Positions 46,206-58,649 of a stretch of 64,000 bases of DNA are shown here, piece by piece (the first letter of the stretch is position 1; each line of letters begins with the position of its first letter). The position numbers and the translations under genes are program-made. The notes below the pieces were generated by a model. It ran no database searches and was not told the origin of the DNA. It was given only the letters and a program-made list of their open reading frames with translations. Source of the DNA: Canna indica (taxonomy: Eukaryota; Streptophyta; Magnoliopsida; Zingiberales; Cannaceae). The stretch is from assembly GCA_034359265.1 (NCBI GenBank), contig CP136893.1, positions 24,312,001 to 24,376,000 of the forward strand. The letters are read 5' to 3'.

Positions 46206-47999
46206 CACTACTAAAAAATGGGATATCTGCGATGGACAATACCGTCGCTAAATGGTCTCTAAAGACTTTCTGCGACGGCCAACCACGGTCGCAAAGATTG
46301 GTAGCAAAAGACATCGTCGCAGAAAACCTACGACCGCAGAAGCAGCGGTCGCAATAAGAACATTCTGTGACCGTTGTGCGGCGGTACACGGCGGTCGTAG
46401 ACTGTGGTCGCGTAATATCTGCGATCTTATTTGACCGTCGCACATATTATATAGGAGATGGCATGGCGACCACTATAGCCGTCGCAAAATATTATATCTA
46501 CGATGGTGCTGCGATAGCGTTTGCTGTCACATAACTGTCGTAATTGTAACTGCGACCGTTTTGGCGACTAGTTCGATATACCTTTTGCGACGGGTTATGC
46601 GATCGCAGAGCCGTCGCAAATTTGTATTTTAAATTAATAAAAATTTAAAATAATATATTTTTTAAAAAAATGCATGTTTACATTTAACATCAAATTATAT
46701 CAAAATGCAATGCCACAACGAAAAAATATACAATATATCAAATTATATCAAAATGCTGCCACAACGAGGGAATATTCAAGACGTACATCAAATTATAATG
46801 TTTATACATATTTATATCAAAATGTAATATTTACATCGTATCAAAACATGTTTACATCAAAATAGAAAATAAAGTACATCAATCATGAAACACATCATAT
46901 GGCGGTGATGGATGCGGCAAGGAGAGGGACTGCGTCGGGACGGCATCAGCTGGCATCGCGTCGAATGACGGGGGAGGCGGAGGGGCCGGAGCACTAGGCA
47001 TGGAAGAAGCAATATGTGCCATGTATTCTCTCATAGCGTCCACCTCACTGATGAGGCGTGCATGAGAAGCTTCTAAGGCTGCATAAGAAGCCTGTAATTC
47101 TGCGTGTGAAGCCTCTAAGACTGCAAATCGATCCTGGCCCGCATGTGAAGTTGATGGACCAGCGGTGGAAGAGGTGAAGGCAGACGACCCCGCACCATGT
47201 GGCTGCAACAACGTCCTTGTGTGGGCCATTGTGCCAATGCCATATACACGGCCGTGGTCGACTCCTGTCACCTGCATCCATGCGTCAACATCAAGTTGAT
47301 GCTGCGCAGGATCACCTCCCCGCTGGGTCACCAACTCAGTATACGTGGCATTTAAAGATTGATTAATTAAATTAATTTTACATAATTGAACTAATATAAT
47401 TTTTTTGAAATATAAACTTTATTAAATATTAACTTACCAAGATCGTCTCCGGCCTCCCGCTAATGAACTCACCCCAGCGAGGACCATGTCTATATCTATG
47501 TGTCTCCTCGAAGACCCTCAAAGGATCAGCCAAAATGAACATCGATCTCCTGCTCGTCTCGTGTCCCCTGCAATAAAATAAATATAATTAGTTTTTCTAT
47601 AATAAATAATAAAAACTATTATTAAATTACTTACCATGCGACGCTCGTGACTAGTAAATGGGATGGACCCACCGGTATGTCGGGCCACGGATCCCTCAAC
47701 TAGCGTCATCCGATTCCGGTGCGCCGTTCGGGAGGCACCCTGCCACTCCTAGCGTCGCATAGTCGATCCCATACGTGGCTCGTTATCCAGTTGGGCTCAT
47801 TTTCCTTCAGCGCATCCATGGGCGTATCCCGATTACCGCCTACATTTGCCCGCGCCTCATCCCGCGCACGATGGAGGATATCCTTGAAAAGCTTTTTTGT
47901 TATAAGCTTCCCAAGCATCCTCCACCTGAACCTGAATGGCAGGATCCCAAGTGTATCGGACCTACAAAAAGAAAATATTAATACAATCATTTAAATTTA

Positions 48000-50500
48000 A
48001 ATAATGAAATCTAAATAATGAGCATACATCATTGAAAAATTGAATCTTAATACATTAGAAAGGAAACTTGATATTAAATAATGAACAACAAGAAGAAACA
48101 ATATTAACACAAAAATATACTAATTTAGATGAGCCCAACACTAATTTAGCAAAACTTAGTATGCCAGGACAAGCTACCCCCTCTGTTTGCAGAGAACCAA
48201 ATCATTCAAGTACAACAAAATAAATGCATATCATCTTATTTATAAATAACAAAAAGAAAGCATGAATGCATACTCTTTCTCTTTTGATAACTCAATCATT
48301 CAGCAAAAAGATGCATAATTATATAACTCGTCCTAACTAGTATTCAGCATCAAATTTGATATGAACCACAACTGAAAGCATAACTCTTTCATCAAAAGAA
48401 AGCATGATGCAATTAACCTTCATCGTATGAACCACAACTGATATGAAGGCTATAAAAGTTTGATAACTGATATGAACCTGATAACTTCTTTGTATCTTAT
48501 CCCCATTAGCTCTCGCTGCCTTTAATGCTAGGACTTGAAGCTCCTTTAGGGTTTACACACCATTACATTTATAGAACACACCATTATAGTAAAAAGGCAA
48601 AGGACTTGGAGCTGTCCTAATTAGTGTTTCTTGTTGATGTCTTTTGAATTGGTATTGATTTGATCCATGTTCTTTACAATTTCATATGATTAGATTCATC
48701 CACTATGCTAAAAATTTATGATACTGCTTAACAGTTTACATTCTTTGGCTCAATTTTTATCTGTGATGATTTGATCAATACATGTTTAAGCATAATAAAA
48801 TATGATTTGATTAATAAAACATAACAGTAAATAATTAGGCGTCAGTCATGCTTGGTCATAAAACTAATCTCTGTTGATTAGGCCAACAAGATGCCTAATC
48901 ATAAGTAGATTAGAGACCTCTACAGACAAAGCTCCACATTTTCTGCATAAGATGAAACTACTTAAGACCAAACTGCACGTTTTCTGCTAAAGGTATTAAG
49001 ATATTATCATTAATTAAGGGATCAAATTGCAAGCTAATCAGCAGGTACAGTATCTAAATGACATCAATAATGAATGTAAATGGTTTCAATATAATCAGCA
49101 GGTATAGTATCAACATTGTCCTTCCCTATAGATTAATCAGGCAAAATAGAGAAGGAATAGAGTGACTCTTGGAAGAGAGCAAAGACTTAATTAATATTGG
49201 AAGAGAGCAAAATAGAATTCAAGAATAGGACAAAAGATGAAATAGAATTCAAGAATAGTATCAGAAATAGAATTCAAAAATAGTTTTGAATCTTTAACTC
49301 AGTACATGTCTGCTCAATCAATCTAATAGCAAGCCAGCAATTCACAATTCATATCTATATAAAAACAAGGTAATATACTCTTCAACCAAAGCTTGAAAAA
49401 TAAATGACCGGAATTTAATCTAAATGCAATGAACATACACAGAACAACATACAAGGTTTACTATGGCAAATGAACAAACATTGAGAAATTCTCGAATGCC
49501 ATCTCAAGTGAGTGCTTGACACTTTGACAGAGGAAGTGAACATAAGAGGAATTCTGGAAGGAAGCCTTTTGATGGAAGGCAATGGACCAATGTTCTTATT
49601 GCCGTTAACGTGTTGTAGGTCCTAGTACTTTGAACATTTCTCTAGATTTTGTTTTCTGACTTGTCAACATGCTTCAATTGTTTTGAGTACGTTCTTGTTG
49701 ATTGAGTTACTTATCGACATGCTAACTTGCCTAGCAAATTGTCAGTCAATTATTTCTATGCAAATAAATTGTCTGCTAAATGTAATTAATGTTCTTTACA
49801 AATAGATTTTTGAAATGTTGAACTTAAAATCACTTGGAAGTTGGTTATCATGCCTAGATTTACAAGCTTGCTGCACTTTCTATAATGAATTAGTGATTTA
49901 AAGACTAATGATAATAAGAACTTGCGCATGGCATCGCATTGTGACTCATTGAAGACTTCATTGAGAAAAAAGAGAGAGTAGAATATTGGTCCTTTTGTTG
50001 TAATATTCTAGCATTTTGGATAGTTTTCAAATTCTTTTACCTTATAGATTGTTCAGGTATAATGCAAGTGACCAAGCTTGGTCTATAAAACCAAGACAAA
50101 CTCTAAATATATTCTTTGAACCCTCTTTCTCTATGTTGAATTTTTAAATAGTGATCTCAGAGCATCTGTATGCTTTTGAAGTTTTGATTACTTGTTAAAG
50201 TACTTAAATTGTCAAAACATATAGCATTAGTCACCATTGGTACATCAATTATATAAGGCTAAATCCATGAACTCATTTCACTTTATCATATAACCAGAAT
50301 GGTAACACTCTAACTTGTTAGAAATTTATTCAATTTTTCAATGGAAATTGAGATTTCAATGAGTATCAAAAAGAAAGCATTAGAACTATGCATTGCTAAC
50401 GGGAAGCTCTAAAAAAAGTTGATTATTTAGCATACTATATGCTTAGCTTTTTGTCCATTTATAATTTGGGTCGTGAGTTGTATTAACTGAGGTAGCTTGA
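48000..50500. other. AT-rich intron-like interior of the CACTA element
   Basis: 2.5 kb without ORFs over about 60 codons. It lies between exons of the second transposase-like gene. Some short direct repeats are seen (GAATTCAAGAATAG near 49215-49260; ATCAGCAGGTA near 49038 and 49095). Nothing further. Confidence 0.55.
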
Positions 50501-50999
50501 AATTTTAAGAATTAGTGATTGGCAATAAGTTTTTCGTTGGCAAATTAGTTTTCAAATTGAAGATAAATACTATATGGAGCTGAAAAAAACTAGCAGATCG
50601 AATGTGGAAGAAGATAAATGCTACAAGTTCATGAATTAAGAACAAAGATTCAAACACACCATTTGAATCAACATTCATTAAATCAAAGTAACTTGAACTA
50701 CGTACCTCGAACTCATTCCATAATAAATTATGATAATGGTTCAACACCTTGGTCCATGAAGTCCACGGCTCATGAAAGAAACTCTTAAGCATAATGGTCA
50801 TGGTGCGGGCAATATCATCCTGCTCAAATCTACAACTCAAGTATAATAACATTATAAGTAACAATTAATTATTAACAATTATAATAAATAAATTAGTTTA
50901 CTTACTTTAAATCATTCAGCGATATCCGCCGACGCTGGTCGGACGATGAAAATGCATCACCCCCCCCATTAGGCCCACGAGGCCTACGACGACCCCGAG

Positions 51000-51185
51000 C
51001 TGGTGGTGGTACAACATCTACCACGGGTGGTGCAGGTGGTGGTGGTATAGGTACAGGTGGTGGTGGTACAGCATCTGCCACGACTGGTGGTGGTACAGCA
51101 TCTGCCACGGCTGGTGATGGTACAACATCTGCCACGGCTGGTGGTGGTACAACATCTGCCACGGCTAGTGGTGGTGGTGGTGGTG
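51000..51185 (-). repeat. 30-bp tandem repeat encoding Pro/Ala/Val units
   Basis: About four units built on ACAGCATCTGCCACGGCTGG plus TGGTGGT, in the N-terminal exon of the second transposase-like gene. The multiple-of-three unit keeps frame. Confidence 0.8.
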
Positions 51186-51324
51186 GTCCTGTCGCAGGCG
51201 ACGGCGGCGGCCGAGATAAACCTATGCGATGAACCCTAGAACGGGCACGCGACATCTACATATATAAAGATTGATTAGTGATGTCAACCAATAATATAAT
51301 ATAAATTAATAGAAAAAAAAAATG

Positions 51325-51326
<2 letters not shown>

Positions 51327-51369
<43 letters not shown>
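51327..51369. repeat. (AT)n microsatellite
   Basis: About 20 AT units between the two CACTA transposase genes. Length is likely polymorphic. Confidence 0.9.
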
Positions 51370-51370
<1 letters not shown>

Positions 51371-51374
51371 CACA

Positions 51375-54300
51375 TTAATCATCGATTGAGTCGTTTTCTT
51401 CTTCACTTGTCTCTTCATCTTCACAACTATTCTCATCTTCTGCATCATCTGGTTTAACATCAACACTTTCTTCAGCCAGACTTTGTGCAACGACTAAATT
51501 TTCATCTTCAAGTGTTTGACCCACAACTTCAACTACTGGCGGATCATCCTCTTGAAAAAAATTACCTAATACAAATCTTGAAGTATTATTATCCTCTGCC
51601 ATTGGATCAATCCTCAATCGTGCCTTAGTCTTACACACTGCCCGCCATTCCGATCTATCTCTTCGTCTGCCTGGATATTTTGTGTAATATACTTGTTGCG
51701 CTTGTGATGCTAAAATAAAAGACTCATTCGACGCTAACTTTGATTTGAAATTAACGTCAACAAGCTTATACTTTGGATGAATTTGACTCCCTCGAGATGA
51801 TGTGTCAAATCAGTGACATTTGAATATCACTATTTTTTTGCACCCAACATATTGAAGCTCAAGTACTTCCTCAAACAGTGCGTAGAAATCACAATCACAA
51901 TCAATCCAAGTGGAGCCTTTGACACAAACACCAACATTCATTGTCTTCTTTGTGGTTGAGTACTCCTTTGTATGAAATTTATATTCATTCACAAAGTATC
52001 TATTATAGCATAAGACTAGTCGTGACGGTCCACATGCTAACTCGAGTAATTTATTGTCTATTTCTTGAATATGTTCACTCGACCAAGTTTTGAACCAATT
52101 TGGAAATTATGTGCTACGTTTATCTTTTAATTCTTCCTTGGATATATTCGGTGTTTGTGTACGAACTTCCATGTCAAATTTTTGAATGAAAGGATCAACC
52201 TCGGGGCAATTCATCAGTAAATATAATTGTGCAAGATGGTACTCATCTTCAGTTAAATATCTCGGTGGACGTGAGCCCAAACCTCGACCAGAAAAATAAA
52301 ATATTGGTAGACAATCTACAGCGTTCACATTTCCCCCATCATCATTTCGGGGAAGACGACTCAACCTTGTGTGCACATTGGACTCGAAATAGAAAGAACT
52401 GAAAGTTGATATTTCCTGAATTATATAAGCTTCACTTATTGAACCTTCCACCGCAGCTGTATTTTTTATTTTCCTTTTTAACCTCTACATATACCTCTCG
52501 AATAAATACATCCACCGATACTGAACCGGACCACCAACTCTTGCCTCGTATGCTAAGTGAACCGGTAGATGCTCCATCGAATCAAAAAATCCAGGTGGAA
52601 ATATCTGCTCTAATTTGCAAAGAATTTCTACAATATTTTTTTCTAGCTTTTCCATATCTTCAATACGGACGGCATTGGCGCAGATATCTCTGAAGAACAA
52701 ACTAAGCTCGGTTAACGGACCCCAAATTTTGTTTGGTAAAATATCGTGGAATGCAATAGGGAGTAGTCTTTGCATGAACACATGACAGTTGTGACTTTTC
52801 ATTCATGATATTTTACCTTTGTCTAAATTGACGCATCGAGCTAAATCAGATGCATAACTATTTGGTAATTTGAGATCTTTTATCCACTAGCAAATACCTT
52901 TTTGTTGTTGCTTATTGAGAACATAAGAGGCTTTAGGTTTCACTTGTTTGTCGTTCACCTCCTGTAGATCTAAATCTAGACGTTTGCAATATATTTTTAA
53001 ATCCATTCTTGCCTTCATATTATCTTTTATTTTTCTTGCAAAATCCATCACTATATTAAAAATGTTCTCAAACACATTCTTTTCAATGTGCATCACATCC
53101 AAATTGTGATGAACTAGCAATAATCTCCAGTAACGCAGTTCCCAGAATATACTTTTTTTGACCCAATTGTGTTTTTCTCCGAAACCACTAATTCTGTCAA
53201 CCTCTCCGAATGTGATATCCGATAACACAGAAACTCGAGGTAACATTTGATTACCAGACAAATGCGGAGGAGGTTCATCTTTTTCCACTCTGCCCCTCAT
53301 GAATTTATCTCTATTTCTCCGGTATGGATGATCAAGTGGTAAAAATTGACGATGACGGTCAAAGTATGAAATCTTTCGTCCATGCCGAAGACTGAATGCT
53401 TTTGTTTGTTCCATACAATACGGACAACCAAGCCTCCCGTGTGTGCTCCAATCGGACAACATAGCATATGCCGGGAAGTCACTAATTGTCCACAACAATG
53501 CGGCCCTTAAGTTTAAATTTCTTTTTTGATGAATATCATAAGTGATGACTCCGTCGTCCCACAAGTTCTTTAAATCGTCAATTAACGGTCGAAGGAACAC
53601 ATCAAATTCTTTTCTTGGTCCCCTTGGTCCTGGGATTACTTGAGGAGCACTGGCCAAACAAAATATGAAGTGGATGATTGACCGAATGGATTGAACCCAT
53701 CAGTACATAACCCTAGTCTGATATTTCTAGGATCACTTGCAAATGATGGATAACATCAATCAAGATTTTTCCATGCTTCACTGTCAGACAGGTGAGTCAT
53801 AACATTTGGATCACGACTCTTAGCATGTCATAACATATGTTGGGCTATTTTTTCAGACATGAAGAACCGCTTCAATCTGGGAATTATTGGAAAATACCGA
53901 AGAACCTTAAACGGTATATCTATCTGCCTACTTGAAGATTTCTCTTTGTACCGTGGATGTTCACATGTTGGACACTTGGTCAAGTCTGCGTATTCACGGT
54001 AATAGAGAATGCAGTTATTCTGACATGCATGAATTTTTTGATATCCTAGACCAAGTCTCTTCATCATCTTTTTCGTCTTATAGAAACTGTCCTCCAGTTT
54101 GTTATCTTTAGGCAATGCTTGTGAAACAGCTCAGAAAATCAATTATATGCAATCTCAGTTAGGGGCGGCAAAAATAGGCACGACACGAGCACGGCACGAT
54201 AACTGCGGGCCGGGCCGAAAAAATTGGCCCGATAAGCTTATCGGGTCGGCCCGGCCCGATAAGCTTATCGGGTCGGCCCGGCCCGATAACATTGCGGGCC

Positions 54301-55242
54301 GACGCGGGCCGGCTCTTATCGGGCCGGCCCGGCCCGTTTGGCCCGCTAAACATATATATATATAAATTAAGTCTAGATTAGGGCTTGTTTAGTACTTTAA
54401 AATTGAAGGTGAAGTTAATCTATGGAGTTTTTCATGTGAAATGTCATATTTGATGCTTATTTAGTCTCTTAAATATTTTAAATTATTTTTTAATAATTTT
54501 TTTAGAAATTTTTTAATAAATAAGAGGGCTCGCGGGCCGGGCCGGGCCGGGCCGGGAATTTTCGGCCCACTGAGTTAGCGGGCCGGGCCGGGCCGGCACG
54601 CCACCTTATCGTGTCGGGCCGGCCCGTTTTGCCACCCCTAATCTCAGTTACGTTGCAGTCAGACTCAATGTTTAACATTTGAGTCATTATTGACAACTTT
54701 GAATATTCATCACAGCCATCATACAATGGTTCATCTGCAGCTTTAAGTAAATCATAAAACTGTGCTGCTTCTGGATTTGGTAATTCCACTTGAATTTTCG
54801 GTTCTACTTGTGGCCCACACTCCATATCCATTGTCACTTCAGTACTTGACGACTGACCTCATAATTCTGTGTGAGGCATTGGCAACCTTTGGAATTCACG
54901 ACCGCCCAGAGCATCCAAGACCATATTTCTATACGACTGCTCAATGGATGTTGTATGAGTTGCGGACGAAGATCCAATATTAGACGACTGGCCTCCTATG
55001 AATGACTCCCCGTGTGAAATCCATCGATAGTAACGATTCATGAAACCATTTCTGTATAGGTGCAATATCACTGCCTGTCGGTCTAAGAAAAACAAGTCGA
55101 CACACCGACGACACGAACATCTAATTTTGTCAACATTGACAAATTACAGATTTGAATATGCGAAGTTCAAAAATTCCTGAACACTGCTCTTGAATTCTTC
55201 AAGTAAACCTTCACGGTACATCCAACTACGATCTTCCATCAT
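51375..55242 (-). pseudogene. CACTA tnp2-type transposase, broken and split by a MITE
   Basis: Start M-M-E-D-R-S-W-M-Y at 55242, the usual opening of plant tnp2 proteins. Then come a transposase-associated domain with C-S-C-R-R-C (about 55120) and G-F-M-N-R-Y-Y-R-W; L-P-N-P-E-A-A-Q-F-Y (54780); L-G-L-G-Y-Q-K-I-H-A-C (54040); I-I-P-R-L-K-R-F (53890); G-L-C-T-D-G-F-N-P-F-G (53700); H-N-L-D-V-M-H-I-E-K-N-V-F-E-N (53100); a DUF4218-like stretch L-P-V-H-L-A-Y-E-A-R-V-G-G-P-V (52560); and a DUF4216-like stretch with an acidic C-terminus (51992-51375). A deletion near 53650 removes the block normally after W-P-V. Stops occur at many points, and a hAT-type MITE sits at 54160-54640. Confidence 0.9.
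54160..54640. mobile_element. hAT-type MITE with perfect 8-bp target duplication
   Basis: Ends TAGGGGCGGCAAAA and TTTTGCCACCCCTA. A perfect 8-bp duplication ATCTCAGT lies at 54152-54159 and 54641-54648. The arms consist of repeated GGGCCGGCCCG and CCCGATAAGCTTATCGGG words around an AT-rich core (54350-54520). It interrupts tnp2. Frames inside it are spurious. Confidence 0.93.
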
Positions 55243-55304
55243 GATTCTGTACATGATATATCACAACAATTACTTCTTTAGAAATCTTCATAGGTGGGGT
55301 GGTC

Positions 55305-55530
55305 CTATTTCATTCGGGAATCAAATTATTCTACTTGCATTTAAATATTCTTTTAACATTCAATTTCAGTCGAAATTCCAGCATCATTTCCCTATAGTTC
55401 TCCAAGTATGCATATCATCTGGGCGCATACTTGGAGAACAAGGGATATCTGCTAGAATTTCAAACTGAAATGAATGTTTAGAAAAATATTTAACTACAAG
55501 TAGAATAATTTTGATCTCAAACTGTCTGAT
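55305..55530. repeat. Inverted repeat near the start of tnp2
   Basis: CTCCAAGTATGCATATC and GCGCATACTTGGAG face each other around 55425. The arms extend to AAATTATTCTACTTGCATTT on the left and AAATATTTAACTACAAGTAG on the right, with mismatches. It may be part of the CACTA 5' region or a small insertion. Confidence 0.7.
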
Positions 55531-55630
55531 CAAGGACAATTCAAAAATCGTAAAGAATCTATAAGTTTTGTACTTCTTATAGGCAACGATACGATCTCCG
55601 AACGGATCTAAGGTATTGTAAAAAAATTTA

Positions 55631-57460
55631 GGAAAAATCATACTTTTGGTCCCCACAGTTTCCTCCAATTTTGGTTTTAGTCCCTATAGTTTCAAAATTA
55701 TGGTTTTAGTCCCCACACTTTACTTCCGTTTAGGATTTGGTCCCTACTGTCAAATAAGGTTTAAACGGTGCTAATTGGACAATGCTGACGTGGAGCCTGC
55801 AGGGACCAACTTTGTAAACTATATGGACTAAAACCAAAATTTTATAAACTATGGAGACTAAAACCAAAATTTTGTAAACTATAGGGACTAAAACCAAAAT
55901 TAAATTAATTATTTTTCCTATCAAATATAAAAAATTACATGATATTTTTTTAATTTATTTATAAATAACTATAATATTGAACAAACTTTTTACCGATTAA
56001 GGAGCGATGACATTGAAAAGAGCGATGACATGTTTATATATTTAGGAGGGGTGAGCACGGGTCGGGACGTCCCGGCCATCCCGGTCCGGCCCGACCTGAA
56101 AAGTCAGGACAAATCCTGTACCGGTTCAAAATTATGACGAGACCGGGACAAATATGTCCGTCCCAATTAAAAATCGGGACGGGATCGGGACGATACAAAA
56201 AAAATCGGGATTGTCCCGTCCCGGCCCGGTTTATAATATAAGTAATATTAAATATATAATATTATTTTTGTAGAAAAAAATATTAATTATTTTAACGGAG
56301 ATATTTATTTTATTTTATAAAAAACCAATATTAAAAAATTCGGGACATCCCAGTCCGGTCCTAAATTTTTCGGAGTGGGACAAAATTGAAATGCTTCGTA
56401 TTCGGGACTGGAATGGGCCGGGATTTGGTATGTCCTGGTCCCGTCCCAGTTTTGAGTCTGGACGCAAATATGCGTCCCGGTTCCGGTACCGAATACGAAG
56501 CATCCCGATTTTATCCCGCTCTGAAAAATTCGAGACCGGATCGGATCGGGACGCCCCGAATTTATTAATATTGGTTCTTTTATAAAAGAGAAAATCATAG
56601 TTTGTGTCCCGACTCAAAACCGTGACGGGACCGGGACATACCAAATCTCGACCCGTTCTGGTCCCGAATACGAAGCATCCCGATTTTGTCCCGCTCTGAA
56701 AAATTCGGGACCGGACCAGGACGTCTCAAATTTATTAATATTAGTTTTTTATAAAATAAAATTAATATCTCTGTTAAAATAATTAATATTTTTTTCTTAA
56801 AAAATAATATTATATATTATAAATCGGGCCGGGACGGGACAATCCCAATTTTTTTGTATCGTCCCGGTCCCGTCCCTATTTTTAATCAGGATGGACATAT
56901 TTGTCCCGGTCTCGTCCCGATTTTGAACTGGGACGGGATTTGTCCCGACTTTTCGGGTCGGGCCGGACCGGGACGGCCCGACCCGTGCTCACCCCTACTA
57001 AATATATAAACATGTCATCGCTCTTTTCAAAATAAAATCCAAAATAAATCACCTTCATCGATAAAAAATTTGCTCAATTTTAATATTTTTAAATATTATA
57101 GTTATTTATAATTAAATTAAAAAAAATATCATGTAATTTTTTATATTTGTTAGGAAAAATAATTAATTAAATTTTAGTCTAGTCCCTATAGTTTATAAAA
57201 TTTTGATTTTAGTCATCATAGTTTATAAAATTTTGGTTTTAGTCCCTATAGTTTACAAAGTTGGTCCCTGCAGGCTCCATGTCAGCATTAATTATCCAGT
57301 CAGTACATATTATCCACGTCAGCACCATTTAAATCTTATTTGACGGTAGGGATCAAATCCTAAACGAAGTAAAGTGTGAGGACTAAAACCAAAATTTTGA
57401 AACTATAGGGACTAAAACCAAAATTGGAGGAAACTATGGGGACCAAAAGTATGATTTTTC
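55631..57460. mobile_element. 1.83-kb near-palindromic element
   Basis: The ends are GAAAAATCATACTTTTGGTC (left) and the reverse at 57441-57460. The inversion continues through TTTTGGTTTTAGTCCC blocks, ACGTGGAGCCTGCAGGGACC, ATGACATGTTTATATATTTA and a GC-rich inner part from AGGGGTGAGCACGGGTCGGG (56047) to its reverse (56978-56997). The centre near 56520 holds repeated AATACGAAGCATCCCGATTT copies. The GC-rich inner part looks like a hAT-type MITE caught inside an outer inverted-repeat element. No clear target duplication. No coding. Confidence 0.75.
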
Positions 57461-57469
57461 TAAAAATTA

Positions 57470-58380
57470 TGATCCAACGGTCGATAAGTTCATGTCACTT
57501 TATCAACTCATGAATCATAATTTTTTTTTAATTTAATCTTAAAATTATACAGACAATAATCATTATAATAGTAAACTTTAATTACCTAGGAAAGTAGGGA
57601 TACATAAATACAAAACTAATAAACTATTCGATCAATTAGAAATTTGCCTTAAAATCACAACAATGAGTAACATCACAGCAAAATGGAGCCTTGAGATATA
57701 GAATATTGTTTGCCTTAAAGTAGGGATACAGAAGATCGCATGCTGAATTAGCTTGACCGCACTGTGCCTAAAATGGACGAGCTTCTTTTTCTTACCAATT
57801 TGAAGAAGCATGAATCTGGTTCTAGTTCGTTGTTGTAAACACTCTAAGCCTGGACCTGTTTAGCACCAAGTACAAAAAAAAAAGCTGGTTTTGAATTTTC
57901 GTGCTCATTTTCTATGGGAGAAGAGGATGAGTTTAAGTTATTGATTCATTATTGCTGAAAACCCAAAACAAGATTTAAGATCTTAGTTTTATTTTTGCTG
58001 TTCATTTTGGTTTTATTTCTCCTCTTCCTTATTAGCTATTTGAATGGTCCCTATTGATCTAGTTATTCAGACGGTCGATGGTAGCATTGGACCTTAATGA
58101 TCCTATTGTGGGTCAATCTATTGCCACTAGCTATTTATTTATGGGTGTGTTTAATAAGTCAACCGTAGCTTTATAATTGACACAGTGCGCTCAAGCTAAT
58201 TCAGCATGAACATTTACTTCTTAGCCGTTTTGAATTACTTGTTATAATTCAAAATGTTCATGTTATACAGAAGATTTGCTATGTTATGTTTAGAGTCTTT
58301 AGATTTGCTGAAATGTTATGTTTCATGAAAAATCTTTAGAGTCTCAACTTCATAAAAAAATACTTGTCTTTCATCCCTTT
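57470..58380. other. Unassigned stretch with an inverted repeat of about 28 bp
   Basis: GCATGCTGAATTAGCTTGAC...GCACTGTG at about 57739-57769 returns inverted at about 58177-58206 (CACAGTGCGCTCAAGCTAAT). Nothing else is recognisable; no gene. Confidence 0.5.
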
Positions 58381-58649
58381 GAATAGATAGACCCTTCTTG
58401 CCCTTTTTGATTGATGTCAAAAGGGGGAGAAATGTGTCGTCAAAAGGGGGAGAAATATATAGTTAAAATAGGGAGAAAAGTATAGGTAAAGGGGAGGAAA
58501 TTATAGGAAATCCATGCATATAGATAGGGGGAGTTTAATTATATAAATATGCATATTGATATAGGGAGAAATCCCTTAGTTGATATCCTTGTGCTTTAAT
58601 GATTATATATTTTCTTAAGAATGTTTGTCATCATCAAAAAGGGGGAGAT
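58381..58649 (+). mobile_element. 3' untranslated region with repeated polypurine tracts, copy D
   Basis: CAAAAGGGGGAGAAATG occurs twice (about 58418-58455), then TAAAGGGGAGGAAATT, TAGGGGGAGTTTAATT and the final AAAAAGGGGGAGATTG before the LTR. Same layout as copies B and C. The rest of copy D to the left is missing. Confidence 0.78.

Larger units (their letters stand above)
46879..51255 (-). pseudogene. CACTA second transposase-like gene (Ptta/En-Spm family), broken
   Basis: The N-terminal exon (51255-50902) is a Pro-rich repeat region with 10-residue units like V-A-D-V-V-P-P-P. The next exon (about 50830-50705) carries M-L-K-S-F-F-H-E-P-W and L-W-N-E-F-E. After a long intron, V-R-Y-T-W-D-P and D-A-W-E-A-Y-N-K-K-A follow (about 47965-47900), then a frame change to R-D-E-A-R-A-N-V-G-G-N and W-I-T-S-H-V-W-D-R-L-C-D (47870-47760), the family signature of plant transposase (Ptta/En/Spm). 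A C-terminal exon with coiled-coil-like A-S-H-A-E-L-Q-A-S-Y-A-A-L lies at 47334-46879. Stops and a frameshift make it a pseudogene. Confidence 0.75.
46206..55530 (-). mobile_element. Large CACTA (En/Spm-type) element, distal end not found
   Basis: The left terminus CACTACTAAAAAATGGG at 46206 is followed to 46620 by many GCGACGGC / GTCGCA words, the subterminal transposase-binding repeats. Two broken transposase genes follow in the usual order on the minus strand: tnp2 at 51375-55242, then a second transposase-like gene at 46879-51255. I could not find the matching CCCATTTTTTAGTAGTG end to the right. The right limit is therefore set only by the inverted repeat near 55305-55530 and by the palindromic element starting at 55631. 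Confidence 0.8.

Noticed and set aside
46206..46620. GCGACGG repeats as a regulatory island of a host gene
   Set aside because: They follow a CACTA terminus directly and fit subterminal transposase-binding repeats.
54159..54353. Repeat-like protein with Gly-Pro-Gly-Arg-Pro-Asp units
   Set aside because: It is the translation of MITE repeats, not a gene.
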